Positions 9,111-20,056 of a DNA stretch of 64,000 nt are shown here, piece after piece. Source of the DNA: Melanopsichium pennsylvanicum. Taxonomy: Eukaryota > Basidiomycota > Ustilaginomycetes > Ustilaginales. The stretch is from assembly GCA_900208305.1 (NCBI GenBank), contig OAPG01000008.1, positions 620,001 to 684,000 of the forward strand. The letters are read 5' to 3'. Each line of letters begins with the position of its first letter. Position 1 is the stretch's first letter. The notes under the pieces were generated by a model. It saw only the letters and a program-made list of their open reading frames with translations. It made no database searches and was not told the DNA's origin. Made by a program: the position numbers and the translations under genes.

Positions 9111-10801
9111 TATGATCGGGTAAGCGATTGAATTGCTGTCTTTAGCGCAACACGGACAGGGCAGGCAGGGTCGTCAGCTGCATGCTGGCCCTTGCAGTTA
9201 GCGCAAGTTGGAGAGGTGTGCTGGCACGGCTCAGCTGGTGTGCTCGGAGCGTTGGGGTCCGAGTTGTTCTGGGAGGAGGAGCACCATTGACAGGCCGGAT
9301 GGTTAGATGTGGCGTGATTAGCTGCGCACAGGCGGCACCGAGGGCTTGCATTGCAGAATTGCGCGGCGTGTCTGTAGCGTTGGCAATTGCCACATTGCTG
9401 AAGCCGCTGGCGCGGCTCGTAGGGGTCGACAAAGAGACGCCTGTTGTGTAAACCTAAACACCCTTGCTCCAGTACCTTGCTTCTGTCGGCAGGGGAGGCG
9501 AATTGAATGACCATGGATGCATGTTTGGCTTGTGTGCGCCTCCTGTCGCCAAGGAGCCATTTGGCATTGACAATGCAAGCGCCGTTTCGGTCTGAAGCAT
9601 CCTCGCAGGCTTCCTGAAGGTTGGTGTCAGAAGGCACCCCATGGACCACTAAGCAGTGAGTTGGCGCAAATTGCTGTTGCGCGATCTCTGGCATAGGCTC
9701 GTCTGTGCCGAAAGCTGCTGGTCTCCAGGTGGACTGGGTGGTTGTGGCTGAGGCCACTTGCTCCTTGTTCGCAAAATTGATCGCTAGGTCTCCGCTTGCC
9801 AGGCGAGTGACGTTGAGAGGGCGGAATCCTGATGCGCTCTTGATCGCAGGGTCCAGGCGAGCCAGCAGTTTGGCCGGAGATGCTGCCCGAGCTGGGTGGG
9901 TGGGCGGCAAGCTTCGAGTCTTGAGCGTGATTCTCAGATCTCGAACTCGTTGCTTGGATATGAGGATGGGAGCAACCGCTGGCTGGGGGCGTGATGGGCC
10001 AGATGTTTGGGGGCGTGCTGTGGCGTGTGCTAGGGGAGGACCCAGTTGGGCTACTTGGGCGTAGCTGTTGGGGAGCGGAGGAGTGGGGCCGCACTGCTGG
10101 AGGTTGCGGACCGTCAAGGTCTGCTGGATTGAGGAGATAGCTTGCCCCATAGCATCGCACTTTGCCTCCAGGGACTGCAGGAGGGTGCTGGTGTCGGCCA
10201 CAGTAGAAGTTGCTGGAGGCAGCTTGGCCAGATCGAAGGCCCGGTTGACTTGTGCCGCAAGCTCTGTGAGTTCGCTGATGCGGAGCGCGCCTCTCCCTCG
10301 CTCGGCAGGAGGGAGAAGGAAAGGTTGTAGGGTGCTGGCGCATGCCTCAAGGAGTGAGAAGATCTCTAAGTGAGGGTTTGCAGCGGAGGACGGCGTGTCA
10401 GGTCGTGTACAGCAGGCTGGAAAGCATTGGCTGGTCGAGGTGGTGAGGAGGTTGGCGTCAACAAGTCGTTGGGCGTTGTTCTGAGTAGGCTCGCGAATGG
10501 GCAGGGCGGCGTTGGTCTCGGCCGGTAAGCTAGTCAGTTGGTCGATTGCTCCGATTGGTGAACCGGAGTTGGGTCGCTCGTCGGAGGTGATGGCGTCACA
10601 GTTGTCCCTTGCGAGGGTGGTGGTATTGCTAGGGGTTGCGATTGTGGTGGTGGTGTGTTTGGGCATGTCGTCAGCCCAGCTAATGGGGGCGCCGTGGTTG
10701 TCGGAGTTGCTTTGGACTCGGCTATATGCGCCTGAGACCTCGGCTGAGGAGCTCCGGGTGATTGGCTGTATGCTAGCCAACTGTACCGTTTGCTCGGCCA
10801 T
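9110..10801 (-). CDS. LINE ORF1: gag-like nucleic-acid-binding protein
   Basis: The predicted 563-aa protein probably coats the element RNA to form the retrotransposition particle. The N-terminal half is low-complexity and rich in Ser, Thr, Pro and Gln. A central basic region is followed by clustered zinc knuckles at about residues 470-545: CGNCQRYRHAAQFC, then further Cys/His-rich units including CANCKGQHAADDPAC. The first ATG, at 10801, was taken as the start; the frame itself opens further upstream at a TTG. The TAA stop at 9112-9110 shares its last A with the ORF2 ATG. ORF1 proteins of this kind diverge fast, so its assignment rests on the zinc knuckles and its position before ORF2. Confidence 0.88.
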   Translation of the reverse strand: MAEQTVQLASIQPITRSSSAEVSGAYSRVQSNSDNHGAPISWADDMPKHTTTTIATPSNTTTLARDNCDAITSDERPNSGSPIGAIDQLTSLPAETNAALPIREPTQNNAQRLVDANLLTTSTSQCFPACCTRPDTPSSAANPHLEIFSLLEACASTLQPFLLPPAERGRGALRISELTELAAQVNRAFDLAKLPPATSTVADTSTLLQSLEAKCDAMGQAISSIQQTLTVRNLQQCGPTPPLPNSYAQVAQLGPPLAHATARPQTSGPSRPQPAVAPILISKQRVRDLRITLKTRSLPPTHPARAASPAKLLARLDPAIKSASGFRPLNVTRLASGDLAINFANKEQVASATTTQSTWRPAAFGTDEPMPEIAQQQFAPTHCLVVHGVPSDTNLQEACEDASDRNGACIVNAKWLLGDRRRTQAKHASMVIQFASPADRSKVLEQGCLGLHNRRLFVDPYEPRQRLQQCGNCQRYRHAAQFCNASPRCRLCAANHATSNHPACQWCSSSQNNSDPNAPSTPAEPCQHTSPTCANCKGQHAADDPACPVRVALKTAIQSLTRS

Positions 10802-10935
10802 ATGGCGCTGTTTTGGCCTCAGAGGCCCGCTGTCGAAGTAGCAAGGTAGGGGAAGAGGAGGTTGAAGGTTGGAGTTGTTAAATGCGTACCAAAGCACCAA
10901 AGGTTAGGGCCGATTCCTAAAGTGGATGATGGTTG

Positions 10936-10949
10936 TGCACACAATGGTT
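10936..10949. repeat. LINE target-site duplication, copy next to 5' end
   Basis: TGCACACAATGGTT, identical to 5037-5050. The 5' end of the element (CAACCAT in its own orientation) resembles the start of the duplication (AACCATT). Such microhomology may have helped the 5' junction to join. Confidence 0.92.
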
Positions 10950-11752
10950 GTGAGGCTTACATATTTGGAAAAAGCTACAAGACAAGTTCTTATTTCATGT
11001 GTGTTAGAAGAGAGATAAGAAAGAAAAAGAAACCCCTTTCTGGTGCGTGACATAGCAGTCATCCATCCCCTTTCGTCATTGTTGTTATTGTCTGTTCGGC
11101 AAACACAATCTCAAAAAATTGTTACCAACATCATCAACAGTGTTTTGGTAATGACGAAAAAAAAAAACACCATTTTTTTCTACTGTCATACCAACCTAGA
11201 TTTTCAAGTTCACTTTCTTAAATCTAATCTTAACTACATATGTACAAAACATACAGTAAATGTACAGACCATTCTGTCTCATGATAATTTTGCTTTCTTC
11301 TTGCTCGTCAATTGGAATTTTTCGACTTTTTGCCATTCTGTTGTGCTGCTGCTGCTGCTGCTGCTGCCTGTGCCTGTGCCTGTGCCTGATACTGAAGATC
11401 CCAATCGGAGCAAGACACAAGAAGAAGAAAAGGAAGAAAAAGAGGAAACGAAAACAGGCAAAACATGTGCATGTGTGTATGTCAGTAAATTCATTGTTCT
11501 CCAAATCAACATTACTGATTTGAATCTTTCTCCGTCCTTCCCTCCTCCTCATCATCAGCATCTACATATACATCGTTGTCGTCGTCGTTTCATACCGTCT
11601 CCATTTTTTCCGTGAAAGCGCGCTTGTAACACCACTTTTTCCTTTGTGCAAAGTTTACGAGTTCTACGAGGTTACCAGATGGACGGACAAGTAGCAATCC
11701 ACCTTGCGAAAAAGACCTCTCATGATCGAAAAACCATCTTATCTGATCCCAT
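10950..11752. other. Intergenic spacer with CTG repeat
   Basis: No gene is recognised. A (TGC)n microsatellite lies at about 11344-11367, followed by imperfect TGTGCC repeats to 11388. TACAGTAAA at 11252-11260 is another copy of the recurrent intergenic word. A 3' UTR of cks1 may reach into this segment. Confidence 0.5.
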
Positions 11753-12594
11753 TCAACGCAACGACCCCTTGAAATAAACTTTCTCTTCAAGATTCTGTGC
11801 TTCTTGTCACCTGAGCTCGTATGTGTGCATTTGTGCGTTTGTATGAGATCCACTCACCTTCTCCAAGAAATCCTTTTCCCGACGAAAGAGCAAGATGTGG
11901 GGTTCGGGAGCATGTACTTCGTAATGTTCCCAACCCATACTCTGAGTGATGCCGATGTCCCTCCACTCTGTGACCGTCAAGATTCGTAACACTCCTGGTT
12001 CCGAAGGGTCAAAGTAACTTTCTGGCAACATCTTGAGCATTGGTTTTGGCAAGATCACGTGTCTATAGTGCGTGTCACGACGGGTTGAATTGGTGCAGAG
12101 CGTTTCCGTTGAAGGGATAGGGTGGGAGTTGAAGAGGGTTGTGGGGGGCAATGATTTAGTTGGTTGGTTTGATGCCAGTGATTCGATGAGGTGTCAATGA
12201 GCAATACGATGCGAAAGAATGCGACAGAGGAAAAGATTGGAATGGTGGATAGTAGGGTGTAGGATCGCGGGATTGCGGGCGGACATGTGTTGCGATTAGT
12301 TCAGTGAGAGCGGAGAGTGGAGATGTCAAACAAAGTATCGAGAGTCAGTATGAAAAATGAGTTCAAGGCTGATTTCTATTGCGACAGAATGAGCGGCCAT
12401 CTGATGCCAGAAGCGGTTAAGAATCTTCCTAGCCCGGGGGAGGGAGTAAGAATGGATCAAGGCAAGGATACTTGTGGTTGATGCTATGAGGGTTGGTGAA
12501 CATACCTATATTCCCATTCGTCATCGTTGTACTTATCGCTGTAGTGGATTCTATCATCCGCCAATTGAGAACCGACGATGCAAGGTGAATACAT
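11753..12594 (-). CDS. cks1: Cks1/Suc1 cyclin-dependent kinase regulatory subunit
   Basis: Cks1 is the small adaptor of the Cdk1-cyclin complex that binds phosphorylated partners and promotes multisite phosphorylation. Exon 1 (12594-12506) starts at ATG and encodes [16 protein letters not shown] 443-nt intron with GTATGT donor and ctatag acceptor follows. Exon 2 (12062-11858) encodes [27 protein letters not shown] and [14 protein letters not shown]. These are the nearly invariant Cks signatures, including the anion-binding residues. The splice rebuilds the family sequence exactly (EYR/HV). A second GTGAGT donor follows exon 2 at 11857. A short terminal exon at 11794-11753 is my best guess; if that intron is retained the frame would stop at 11807 instead. 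The C-terminus, beyond about residue 98, is therefore uncertain. It lies downstream of the LINE's 5' end, on the same strand. Confidence 0.9.
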
Positions 12595-13982
12595 CGATTG
12601 GAGCGTCGTAGCCAAAGCGAGAGATAGAATGAGTAGAAACGGAAGGAAGGAACAACATCGTATTAGATTTGGTCCGAAGACAAGATGTCAGTATGCGATT
12701 CCTTCTGACCACAAGTGTGCGAGTGAAAAGGTCGATTTCAAGAGCTGTATCGAGACATGGTCGGGGTTCAAGACTGGCTTACCGTTCAACGTAATCTTCA
12801 TAAGTAGGCTCTTGTGCTGCATCCTCTTTCGACATGATCGAAGTTGTGTCCAAGACCAAGATGCTAGCAGGATTCGCTTCGTAGAGACGTTTAGGTGGGA
12901 ACGCCTTGTTTGAGCCTAGGTTTACACCGAGGCAAAGGAAGGAGGAGATTGATTGATAGATAGATTGATAGATTGATTGATTAATTTAACAATCTAATGA
13001 TGCTTATGCACGCGCGGTGTTGTGGGAAGAGTGTTTGAGTCTTGAAAGTCTTGAAAGGCAGGTAAGAGATTTGTTGAATGCGATTGGGGTGATGTGATTG
13101 AGAAGCGAAAGGATGTATTAGAGAGATTTGAGGTTGATCAAGGGTTCAAAGCACAGAGTGTGTCATGTCAAGTCAGAATCCGTTTCGAAAAAGCTAAGAA
13201 AATTGCGATTCGCTTGGCTGTAGTGTACTGTGTGGCTCGGACGTGTGGCACCGAACGCGCGCTGGTTTCTCAGTTTCTTTCACTATTTGTCGCCTCTGTC
13301 TGCTCGTTTCGCACCCTCCGATTCTTCAAAAAAGCTCTAGTCTTCCTGCACTTGTGTTAGAGCAACCCCACACTCCGTCTCGCCTCATTTTGCCTTCTTC
13401 GCCTTGTCATCACCACAAGACTGGTATTCACCTTTGTTCTAAGTGACCAACCAAACTCCTCAGCACACGTCGCTGGTACGTGCGAAAAGAGCGCTTTACC
13501 GAAAAAATAAGAAAAGAAAAAGTGTTGGTCTCGGCGCGTTACAGTAAATTTCATAATATCTAACTTACGGCAAGCGCGCGTTCTGGATCGGGCAAATTCT
13601 GGATCGGGCAAAGCTTTTCAAAGCTGCATCACAGCCGAAATAAAGCCTCTCTTCTCACCCGACTCTCCGCTCCCCGCCCTTTATCCTCTCAAAACATTTC
13701 TGAATACCACTGCATACAAAGCACGGGTTGAACAGTACAGTCGTCTTTCACTGAGCCGATGCAACCGTGCCCCTCACACTTTGAAACCAAACCACACCTT
13801 GTGCATCGTGAGAACACAGAAAACGCTATGGTATTTAACAATTGTGTCCAGACATACACTACTCTCTCCCAATCCGATACCTGCAGTATGCACGTGACAT
13901 GACCTTCTCGCGTCTGTACAGTACAGTACAGTACAGTGCAGTACAGTACAGTGCAGTACAGGTACTATACGCTTCCCGCTGC
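12595..13982. other. Intergenic region between cks1 and sec24 with simple repeats
   Basis: No gene is recognised in 1.4 kb. Visible structure: a GATT/GATA-rich tract at about 12950-12985, a palindromic TTACAGTAA at 13539-13547, and a GTACA pentamer array at 13916-13961 just beyond the sec24 stop. The segment should hold the cks1 promoter and the sec24 3' UTR. Confidence 0.5.
13916..13961. repeat. GTACA/GTGCA pentanucleotide tandem array
   Basis: About nine units of a 5-bp repeat, mostly GTACA with two GTGCA variants. The array starts 22 bp past the sec24 stop codon and so is probably transcribed in its 3' UTR. GTAC is self-complementary, so the array could fold on itself. Confidence 0.85.
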
Positions 13983-16967
13983 TCAAGATCCACCATTCAC
14001 CTTGTCCCTAAGCTGACCAATAAACTGCATGTAACTAGGCGTCTGCTCAAACCGATCTTCTACCAATAAACTCAACGCCCACAATCTCAAACTTGGCTCA
14101 CCATCCTCCTTGACTACGTACAGATGAGGTCGGTACACACCCCTCCTGCTCTCCCTGATCCTCTGCACAATCGCATTCACCCTCTGGTTCATGCTATTCT
14201 CCAACTTGGGCAACGTCGTCTTACCACCCCGAAGCGCGTTGTAGTTAGCAGCATCAAACACGTCCAAGCACAATTGGGGTACTGCTTCCCTTCCAATCCA
14301 AAGGAACATGTTTTGTCCATCTTCGATGAGGTACAATCCATGCCTCTCAAACCGCTCGCTTGTGAGGTTGAGTTTTACAGGCATAACCACCGCACTCTTG
14401 TCGGCCGGAATGGTACCAGCTTCAGGAGACATGTTGTGTAAGCAGTAAAAATTGGCGTGCAGATACGGCACCAGTTGCTGCGCGGGAAGAGTGGTCAGCA
14501 ACGCCTGCGCGTACGCGCGTAGATCCGAAGGAATGCTCGAACTCTGTCGGATACCGACATGCTTCAACAGTGCCAATACAAGCAACGGCAACTGCGCCAT
14601 ATTCTGGGCGATGCTCAATTGCGGACTGGCTCCTGTACCAGAAGATGTCATGGTGCTCTTGTACGTGCTGAAAATGTCGACCAGCTTGTTGAACAGAGCA
14701 TCCCTAGCATCTTCGAGCCTCGAGTGAATCGATCGCTCCACAGCCTTGTCGGCGAGAAGCGTGGCAATGGCCACTTGATCAGCGTTGGCGTACACTTCCG
14801 ACATGGAGCTCGTGGTGGGCAATGCCAAGTTGACCACGCGGATACGACGCTCGCCCGAACTGGTCGAGTGGAGCACCACAGACTGGAACACGACAAAGGG
14901 TGCATTGATGGTCTCTTCAATCTCGCACTCGATCGCGTAGTTCTGGTCCAGAGGCACGGCCGGCAACGCGAGAAGGTCGGTGGATCGGACGAAAAAGTTT
15001 CCGTGGAAAGCAGTGGCCCTGATTCCCTTGGTGGCTCGTAGACGCAACACGGCTTCGTAGCTGATAGGACTCGAAAGCACCTCGGAGAACTCATGCGAGA
15101 ATTTGACAGCGTCTTCGGAGCGACCCGCGTGGAAGGCGGGGTAGAAGAACGTCTGGCCACCGGTGTAGCGTGGCAAGCACGACAGCGTAGCCACATCCGT
15201 GTACGAGGGAGCAAACAGGAACATGTCAACCGACACTTGCGAGCGCGAGCAGTCGATAGGGAAGGTCTTGTAGAACGACGAAGCAGCGCCAAGCAAAGTG
15301 CTCTCCTTGGCGGTACCGAGCAATTTGGGGTCTTCCCGGTTCTTGAGCGCGCCCGGTCCCACACTGGGAAGCGAGGCGGTGAGCACCATAATCTTTCCAC
15401 CGATGGGCGAGATGAGCTTGTAGGCAGCTTGAAGAGCGGCGCCAAGGGCAGATCCAGTGACGAGCGAGTCTTTGTACATGTCACCCAGCCTCTGAAGAAG
15501 AGCTTCCACACCAGCCCTGCATTCAGTCAGATTCACAAGCAGATCGTTTGGCTTGGGGAGGAAGACATCGTCCAAATCGCTCACGACGAGCATCTCGGGC
15601 TCGGTGCTTTCGGGAGTGATGCTGAAAAAGTGGAGGCTCGTGTCGACACCGATGATGCAAATCTTGGCGCGGTTGTCCGAGTTGGGCAACCTGTCAAGCG
15701 TCTCGAGAATGGTGCGGGCGGCGGTGGCGACCATGCCACTGTTGACAGCCTGGTAGCTGACGTCGATCAAGAAAGTATAGACCGGAGGCTGGGGAGGTCG
15801 AACCATGTACTCGCGAGGAGCAATGAACTCGACGACGCTGTGGTTGAGTTCGGGACGCTGCCATCTGTCGGCGGGCTGGTTGGTCTCCGAGTTCCAGTCG
15901 AAAAGCTGGGGGACTTCGTTGCTAATATTGCACATGCAGCACTTCCATCGGTTGCCATTCTCGATAAAGGTGACGTAAGGGTTGATGTACGTGCGACATC
16001 TTCGACAACGAGCGATCACAGTGTCGGTGACAACAGGAACGGGCTCATCGCCGTCGGTCTCGTGTACGGAGCGGTATGGGGAGAGGATGAGACCAAGAGG
16101 GATTTTGGACTTTTGGAGCAGCGAAGAAGTGGTGGGAATGGCGTTAAGGGTACATCGCTGGTAGGAAGGGTCTGCGTTTGCCTTGGGGTTGGTCGAGACA
16201 CATGCGTTGGGTGGGAGTCGGATCTCGGGCGGAGGTCGCTCAAGGTCGTTGACGTTGGGTTGAACGCCGCTGATGTTGACTGTCTGAAGGGTGGAGAACT
16301 TTTGGGCGCCCATGCCACCAGCCATACCCATACCTTGGAACTGATTGGTGAGACCCTGAACACCGGCACCGGCAGCATAACCGGGTGCAACACCGGCACC
16401 AGCGGGGAGACTGGGAACGGGAGCCATACCAGGGGCACCAGGAGCAGGTTGCTGAGCGGCGTAAGGGGAAGGAACCTGGTCAGGAGCACCGGGAGTGAAG
16501 AGCTGAGGCTGGGCATCGTGGGCGCCGTAACCAGCGCCAGCAGCGTTCGGACCAGCATCGTATGGGGCTGCAGCGTAGCTGATACTGTTGGCAGTAAGAT
16601 GCGCGGTAGGGTATGCACGTCGACGGCTGGCACCAGGACCGATGGAGGCGGGAGCAGAAGGATTGGCAGCAGGAGGGCTGAGAGGAGCGCCGGGACCATG
16701 CGAAGGGATAGGCGAGAGAGAAGGACCTCGCATTCCTGGAGGGGGTTGGATCTGAGGCATCGACATTCGTGCTTGTCCTTGAGGATGAGTAGGACGTTGC
16801 TGTTGCTGCTGCTGCTGCTGCTGCTGTGGAGGCGGGAAAGCAACGCCAGCCGTGGGTGGCTGCCAGCTGGTTCTTCCTGTTGCTGTTTCTACAAACACTT
16901 GACGACCTGCATTCTGATCCCATTGAGTGACCCAGCCAGGAGGAAGCTGGGGAGGTGGTTGAGCCAT
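13983..16967 (-). CDS. sec24: Sec24-type COPII coat subunit with N-terminal WW domain
   Basis: Sec24 is the cargo-selecting partner of Sec23 in the COPII coat that buds vesicles from the ER. The 994-aa ORF contains a Sec23/24 zinc finger ([14 protein letters not shown]...WKCCMC) near residue 320, the trunk starting [18 protein letters not shown] near 395, the beta-sandwich and helical regions, and a C-terminal gelsolin repeat ([19 protein letters not shown]) near 910. Ahead of the usual Pro/Gln-rich N-terminus is a WW domain at about residues 8-38 ([17 protein letters not shown], then GRTSWQPP) with both signature tryptophans and the terminal proline. A run of about 11 Gln follows near residue 50. 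WW domains bind proline-rich peptides and are not part of standard Sec24. The start ATG at 16967 begins the WW domain directly. Single exon; length otherwise normal. Confidence 0.95.
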   Translation of the reverse strand: MAQPPPQLPPGWVTQWDQNAGRQVFVETATGRTSWQPPTAGVAFPPPQQQQQQQQQQRPTHPQGQARMSMPQIQPPPGMRGPSLSPIPSHGPGAPLSPPAANPSAPASIGPGASRRRAYPTAHLTANSISYAAAPYDAGPNAAGAGYGAHDAQPQLFTPGAPDQVPSPYAAQQPAPGAPGMAPVPSLPAGAGVAPGYAAGAGVQGLTNQFQGMGMAGGMGAQKFSTLQTVNISGVQPNVNDLERPPPEIRLPPNACVSTNPKANADPSYQRCTLNAIPTTSSLLQKSKIPLGLILSPYRSVHETDGDEPVPVVTDTVIARCRRCRTYINPYVTFIENGNRWKCCMCNISNEVPQLFDWNSETNQPADRWQRPELNHSVVEFIAPREYMVRPPQPPVYTFLIDVSYQAVNSGMVATAARTILETLDRLPNSDNRAKICIIGVDTSLHFFSITPESTEPEMLVVSDLDDVFLPKPNDLLVNLTECRAGVEALLQRLGDMYKDSLVTGSALGAALQAAYKLISPIGGKIMVLTASLPSVGPGALKNREDPKLLGTAKESTLLGAASSFYKTFPIDCSRSQVSVDMFLFAPSYTDVATLSCLPRYTGGQTFFYPAFHAGRSEDAVKFSHEFSEVLSSPISYEAVLRLRATKGIRATAFHGNFFVRSTDLLALPAVPLDQNYAIECEIEETINAPFVVFQSVVLHSTSSGERRIRVVNLALPTTSSMSEVYANADQVAIATLLADKAVERSIHSRLEDARDALFNKLVDIFSTYKSTMTSSGTGASPQLSIAQNMAQLPLLVLALLKHVGIRQSSSIPSDLRAYAQALLTTLPAQQLVPYLHANFYCLHNMSPEAGTIPADKSAVVMPVKLNLTSERFERHGLYLIEDGQNMFLWIGREAVPQLCLDVFDAANYNALRGGKTTLPKLENSMNQRVNAIVQRIRESRRGVYRPHLYVVKEDGEPSLRLWALSLLVEDRFEQTPSYMQFIGQLRDKVNGGS

Positions 16968-17954
16968 TGTTTAATGAAATGATGGCCCAGACAAGCTCGA
17001 ATGGTACGATGCGAACCGGTGGTGATGCTTGCTATAAGAATGAGACAAGGTATGTGGGATCGAGCCTGATTGCGATAAGGAGCGTTTATTGGAGGGCTAT
17101 AGTCGGTGCGACAGGATGGATGGGACGCGAACCAGTGAGCACGTGCTGTCGTATCAACAAAGTGAATAATGGTGGTAGAGAGCAGATGGACGAAGTGATG
17201 AGTGACGAAGGGGGGAAAAGGGAATGGTGTGGTGGGAATAATTGAATTTAGCTGTTGGTCTGAGAACACGACACCTGCCAATCAGTAATCTCTGTAGATT
17301 ATTCACTCAAAAGAGAGCTGAGAGCTGAGAGCTGAGAGCTGAGCGTGGAGCCCAACTACAGTAACTTACCCAAACAGTCTGACCATGTCAGAAGTGCAGC
17401 CTGCGACCTGCTTGCTCTCACTGTGTGTGTCTCTCTCCCTCTCTTCTGGCCGGTCGAGCCAACCCTCTTTCCTGTCTGTCTGATTGTTGCGTGTTTTGTG
17501 TCTTGAGAAGATTCCGATTCTGTAATTGGGCTGTTGAATTCAATTACAAAACTGCCACGCAAATCTAATTGATTTCAAAAGTTGAAATCCCACACAAGGC
17601 TTCTCACGCAACAAGGCGTACGCTCCAAAGTCACCTTCCACGCTGTACATTATTAATAAATTTACAATAATACAGTGAGTTGGACTGCAGACTCTCCACC
17701 TGATTCAAATCACGCAGATCGTGTCAGATCGGCTTCGATCGATGGTTTCTCCCCTCTCAAGCTCTGTCGATTTCATTGTGATTTCATTCGTGATTTCTGC
17801 TGCAGCTTTTTGGCGCAGGGCTCACCTTTGCACCCTTCTTGACAGCTTCTTCTATTTCTCGCCTCGTTCCTTAGACCATCTCTTATACGCCTTTTTTTCT
17901 TTCTTTTTTTCATACCTGCCATCATCTCTACAAGGTGATACGAGGCGGAAAAGC
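16968..17954. other. Divergent promoter region of sec24 and the RBM25-like gene
   Basis: Two genes diverge from this roughly 1-kb segment. It carries a 7-bp tandem repeat (17313-17343) and TACAGTAACTTA at 17357-17368. A hydrophobic in-frame extension of the downstream gene from an ATG at 17742 looks like 5' leader rather than protein. Confidence 0.5.
17313..17343. repeat. GAGAGCT tandem repeat
   Basis: Four exact 7-bp units plus a partial one, in the divergent promoter upstream of sec24 and the RBM25-like gene. Confidence 0.85.
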
Positions 17955-20056
17955 ATGTCGCGTAGAAGCCATCATGGCTCCAATTCCAATTGGCATGGTT
18001 CACATAACCCCAACATGGCACCTCTCCCACCAAGACCCCGCGGTGGCATCGACACTTCCAACACGCCTCACCATGGACATTCTGCATCACCACATCCTGG
18101 GTACGATAGCCCGTATATTCGCCAATCCTCTCACAACGATACTCGAAGTCCCGCTGCCGACCATGCTTCATCCTCATCTTCCACCTTAGGCCCTGAAGTT
18201 GCGACGACGCTCTTTGTAGGCAGTATTTCCCCCGGCATCTCCGACACTTGGCTCACTAAGCTTCTGGAAGCCTGCGGCAACCTCCGTACCCTCAAACGCG
18301 CATCGAAAGCATTCGGATTCGCAGAATATGCCGATCCTGACTCGGTGTTGCGCGCCATCCAAGTTTTGCAGGGCAGAGAGTTGCCAAGCATGGGTGCAGA
18401 AGCATCGGCTCCACCGAAAAAGTTGCTGGTCAAAGCGGATGAAAAGACGAAAAAGTTTTTAGAAAAGTACCAGCACACCCGCGTCGCTTCATCCGATGAC
18501 AAGGCGAGACAATCCCGCGCCCTCTCTGCAGTCAACGACGTTGTTCGTCAAATGTCCGATCCGCATGCAACAGTGGAGTTGGACCCTTCCAAACCAGGCT
18601 ATGTCGTTCCAGATCATCTCAAAGATCTGCCACCCGAAGAATTGCCAGAGGATCAGAGAGCAACAGTGCTATCCGAAATTGAGCAGTTCCGTCAGGTCGC
18701 TGCTGCCAGAGATGCCGAGACTCGGCGCAGGGAAGCAGAATACGAACGTCAGCGAGCCATGGAACGTGTACGCAGAGAAAACCTCCAAGCCGCAGCATCT
18801 TCGTCTTCCCGCAATGGACGTTCGACCGACGATCCACAATCCTATCGTCGACCTGTAGACTTCCATTCTGCCTCCTCCTACGAAGCTCGAATCGATGCGG
18901 TGCGCGAACCAGAGGAAGCAGATGAAATTCAAGAGAAGCAGCGCCAAGAACGAAAGAGAGCCGCCTCCCGAGCCGCTGCAGCAGATGCAGAAGGCGCTTA
19001 TCTCGTTCGTGAGCGACAACGACTCGCACATTGGGAAAAGGAAGCGGATCGCGCAACGGCTGAAGCTGACAAATGGGAACAAGACGGTGTTGCCATGTTG
19101 CGACGCTGGCAAGATTGGAAAGACGAATACGCCACGAGAAAGGAACTCTTCTACACCGATCGACAACGATGGCGACAATTTCGTGCACAGGCAAGACGCA
19201 GAGAGCAACAGGCGGACGACAACGATCGAGCTCTGGAAGCTGATGAGAAGCTCAAAGCTCAGGAGGAGACGAACAAATTTTTGGCTCAACAAGCCGCCGA
19301 GATGGCAAAACTCACCGAACAGCAACGTGCTGCCGGTGTGCTGGTGCAGCAAGGAGGTACACTTGCGCCGATCAAGCTCAATTTTGGCCCGATCAAATCA
19401 GCAGACACCTCAGAGGGTTTTGCTGCTACAAACGGTGTCACACCTGCAGCAGCAGGAGCAACCAAACCTAGCAATGCAGTTTTAGGGGAAGCAGATGAAG
19501 ACGACCAGTCCAAACGCACGGGTCGATTGAAACACATTCAATTGGGCTCCACCATGTCGGAAGAGGAGAGATCTGCCAAGCTCGTACAGCTTGCATCAAC
19601 TCTGCCCACTGACACCGCATTGATTTTCGCACAGACGCCCAAATGGGAGTGGGTGGATGAAGCGTTGATTCAGAGCAAGTATAGGCGTTGGGTGGATGCC
19701 GAGATTGAAGAGAGTCTGGGTGAGAAAGTGGATGAGTTGGTAACGGTGGTGATTGAGGCTTTGCAGGCGCATAGGGAAGCTCGAGATTTTGTGGAGCAGG
19801 TAGAACCGGTAAGTACAGCTGTCCTTGTTTTTCCCTTTTTCGTTTATTTTCTTTTCCTTTTCCCCCCCTTTTATACAGCAATTTTGTTCGGTGAAGAGAG
19901 CAAGAGTCAGAGAGATATATTTATATACTGACAATTAGCTCTGGCTGAATGTGATGCACACAGGTTTTGGCGGAAGAAGCAGAAGCGTTTGTGGAAAAGC
20001 TTTGGCGATTGGTCATTATCGATTCACTTGCCGCTGCTGAAGGGATTCCGGTCTGA
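17955..20056 (+). CDS. RBM25-like splicing factor (RRM plus PWI)
   Basis: RBM25/Snu71-type proteins associate with U1 snRNP and influence 5' splice-site choice in the nucleus. Two exons are predicted: 17955-19808 and 19964-20056, joined across a 155-nt intron with GTAAGT donor and cacacag acceptor. The 648-aa product has an RRM at about residues 80-160 (TTLFVGSISPGISDTWLTKL, then AFGFAEY and KKLLVKADEKTKKFL as in RBM25). A long charged, partly coiled region rich in Glu/Arg/Gln covers about 190-470. The PWI domain is at the C-terminus (KYRRWVDAEIEESLGEKVDE). The intron interrupts the PWI domain and splicing restores its end (EEAEAFVEKLWRLVI). The ATG at 17955 was chosen; an in-frame ATG at 17742 would add 71 hydrophobic residues unlike the family. 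Confidence 0.88.

Larger units (their letters stand above)
5051..10935 (-). mobile_element. Full-length LINE (non-LTR) retrotransposon, RNase H-bearing, Tad1/I-like
   Basis: This is a 5.9-kb element on the minus strand. It has a 5' leader of about 134 nt, ORF1 (gag-like, zinc knuckles), ORF2 (endonuclease, reverse transcriptase, RNase H, CCHC) and a 3' UTR of about 230 nt. It ends in a 25-base poly(A), seen as T at 5051-5075 on the plus strand. A perfect 14-bp target duplication flanks it. Both ORFs are uninterrupted. ORF order together with a C-terminal RNase H fits the Tad1/I group of non-LTR elements common in fungi; clade placement is an inference that needs a phylogeny. It sits in the spacer between the peroxiredoxin-like gene and cks1 and disrupts no recognisable gene. 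Confidence 0.95.

Noticed and set aside
11043..11615. 190-codon plus-strand frame
   Set aside because: Runs through a microsatellite and low-complexity DNA; no family resemblance.
15093..16982. 629-codon plus-strand frame opposite sec24
   Set aside because: Antisense shadow of the sec24 coding sequence; its composition mirrors the real gene and shows no domain.
17742..17954. N-terminal extension of the RBM25-like protein with a hydrophobic segment
   Set aside because: A membrane-like leader does not fit a nuclear splicing factor; the ATG at 17955 gives the family-typical N-terminus.
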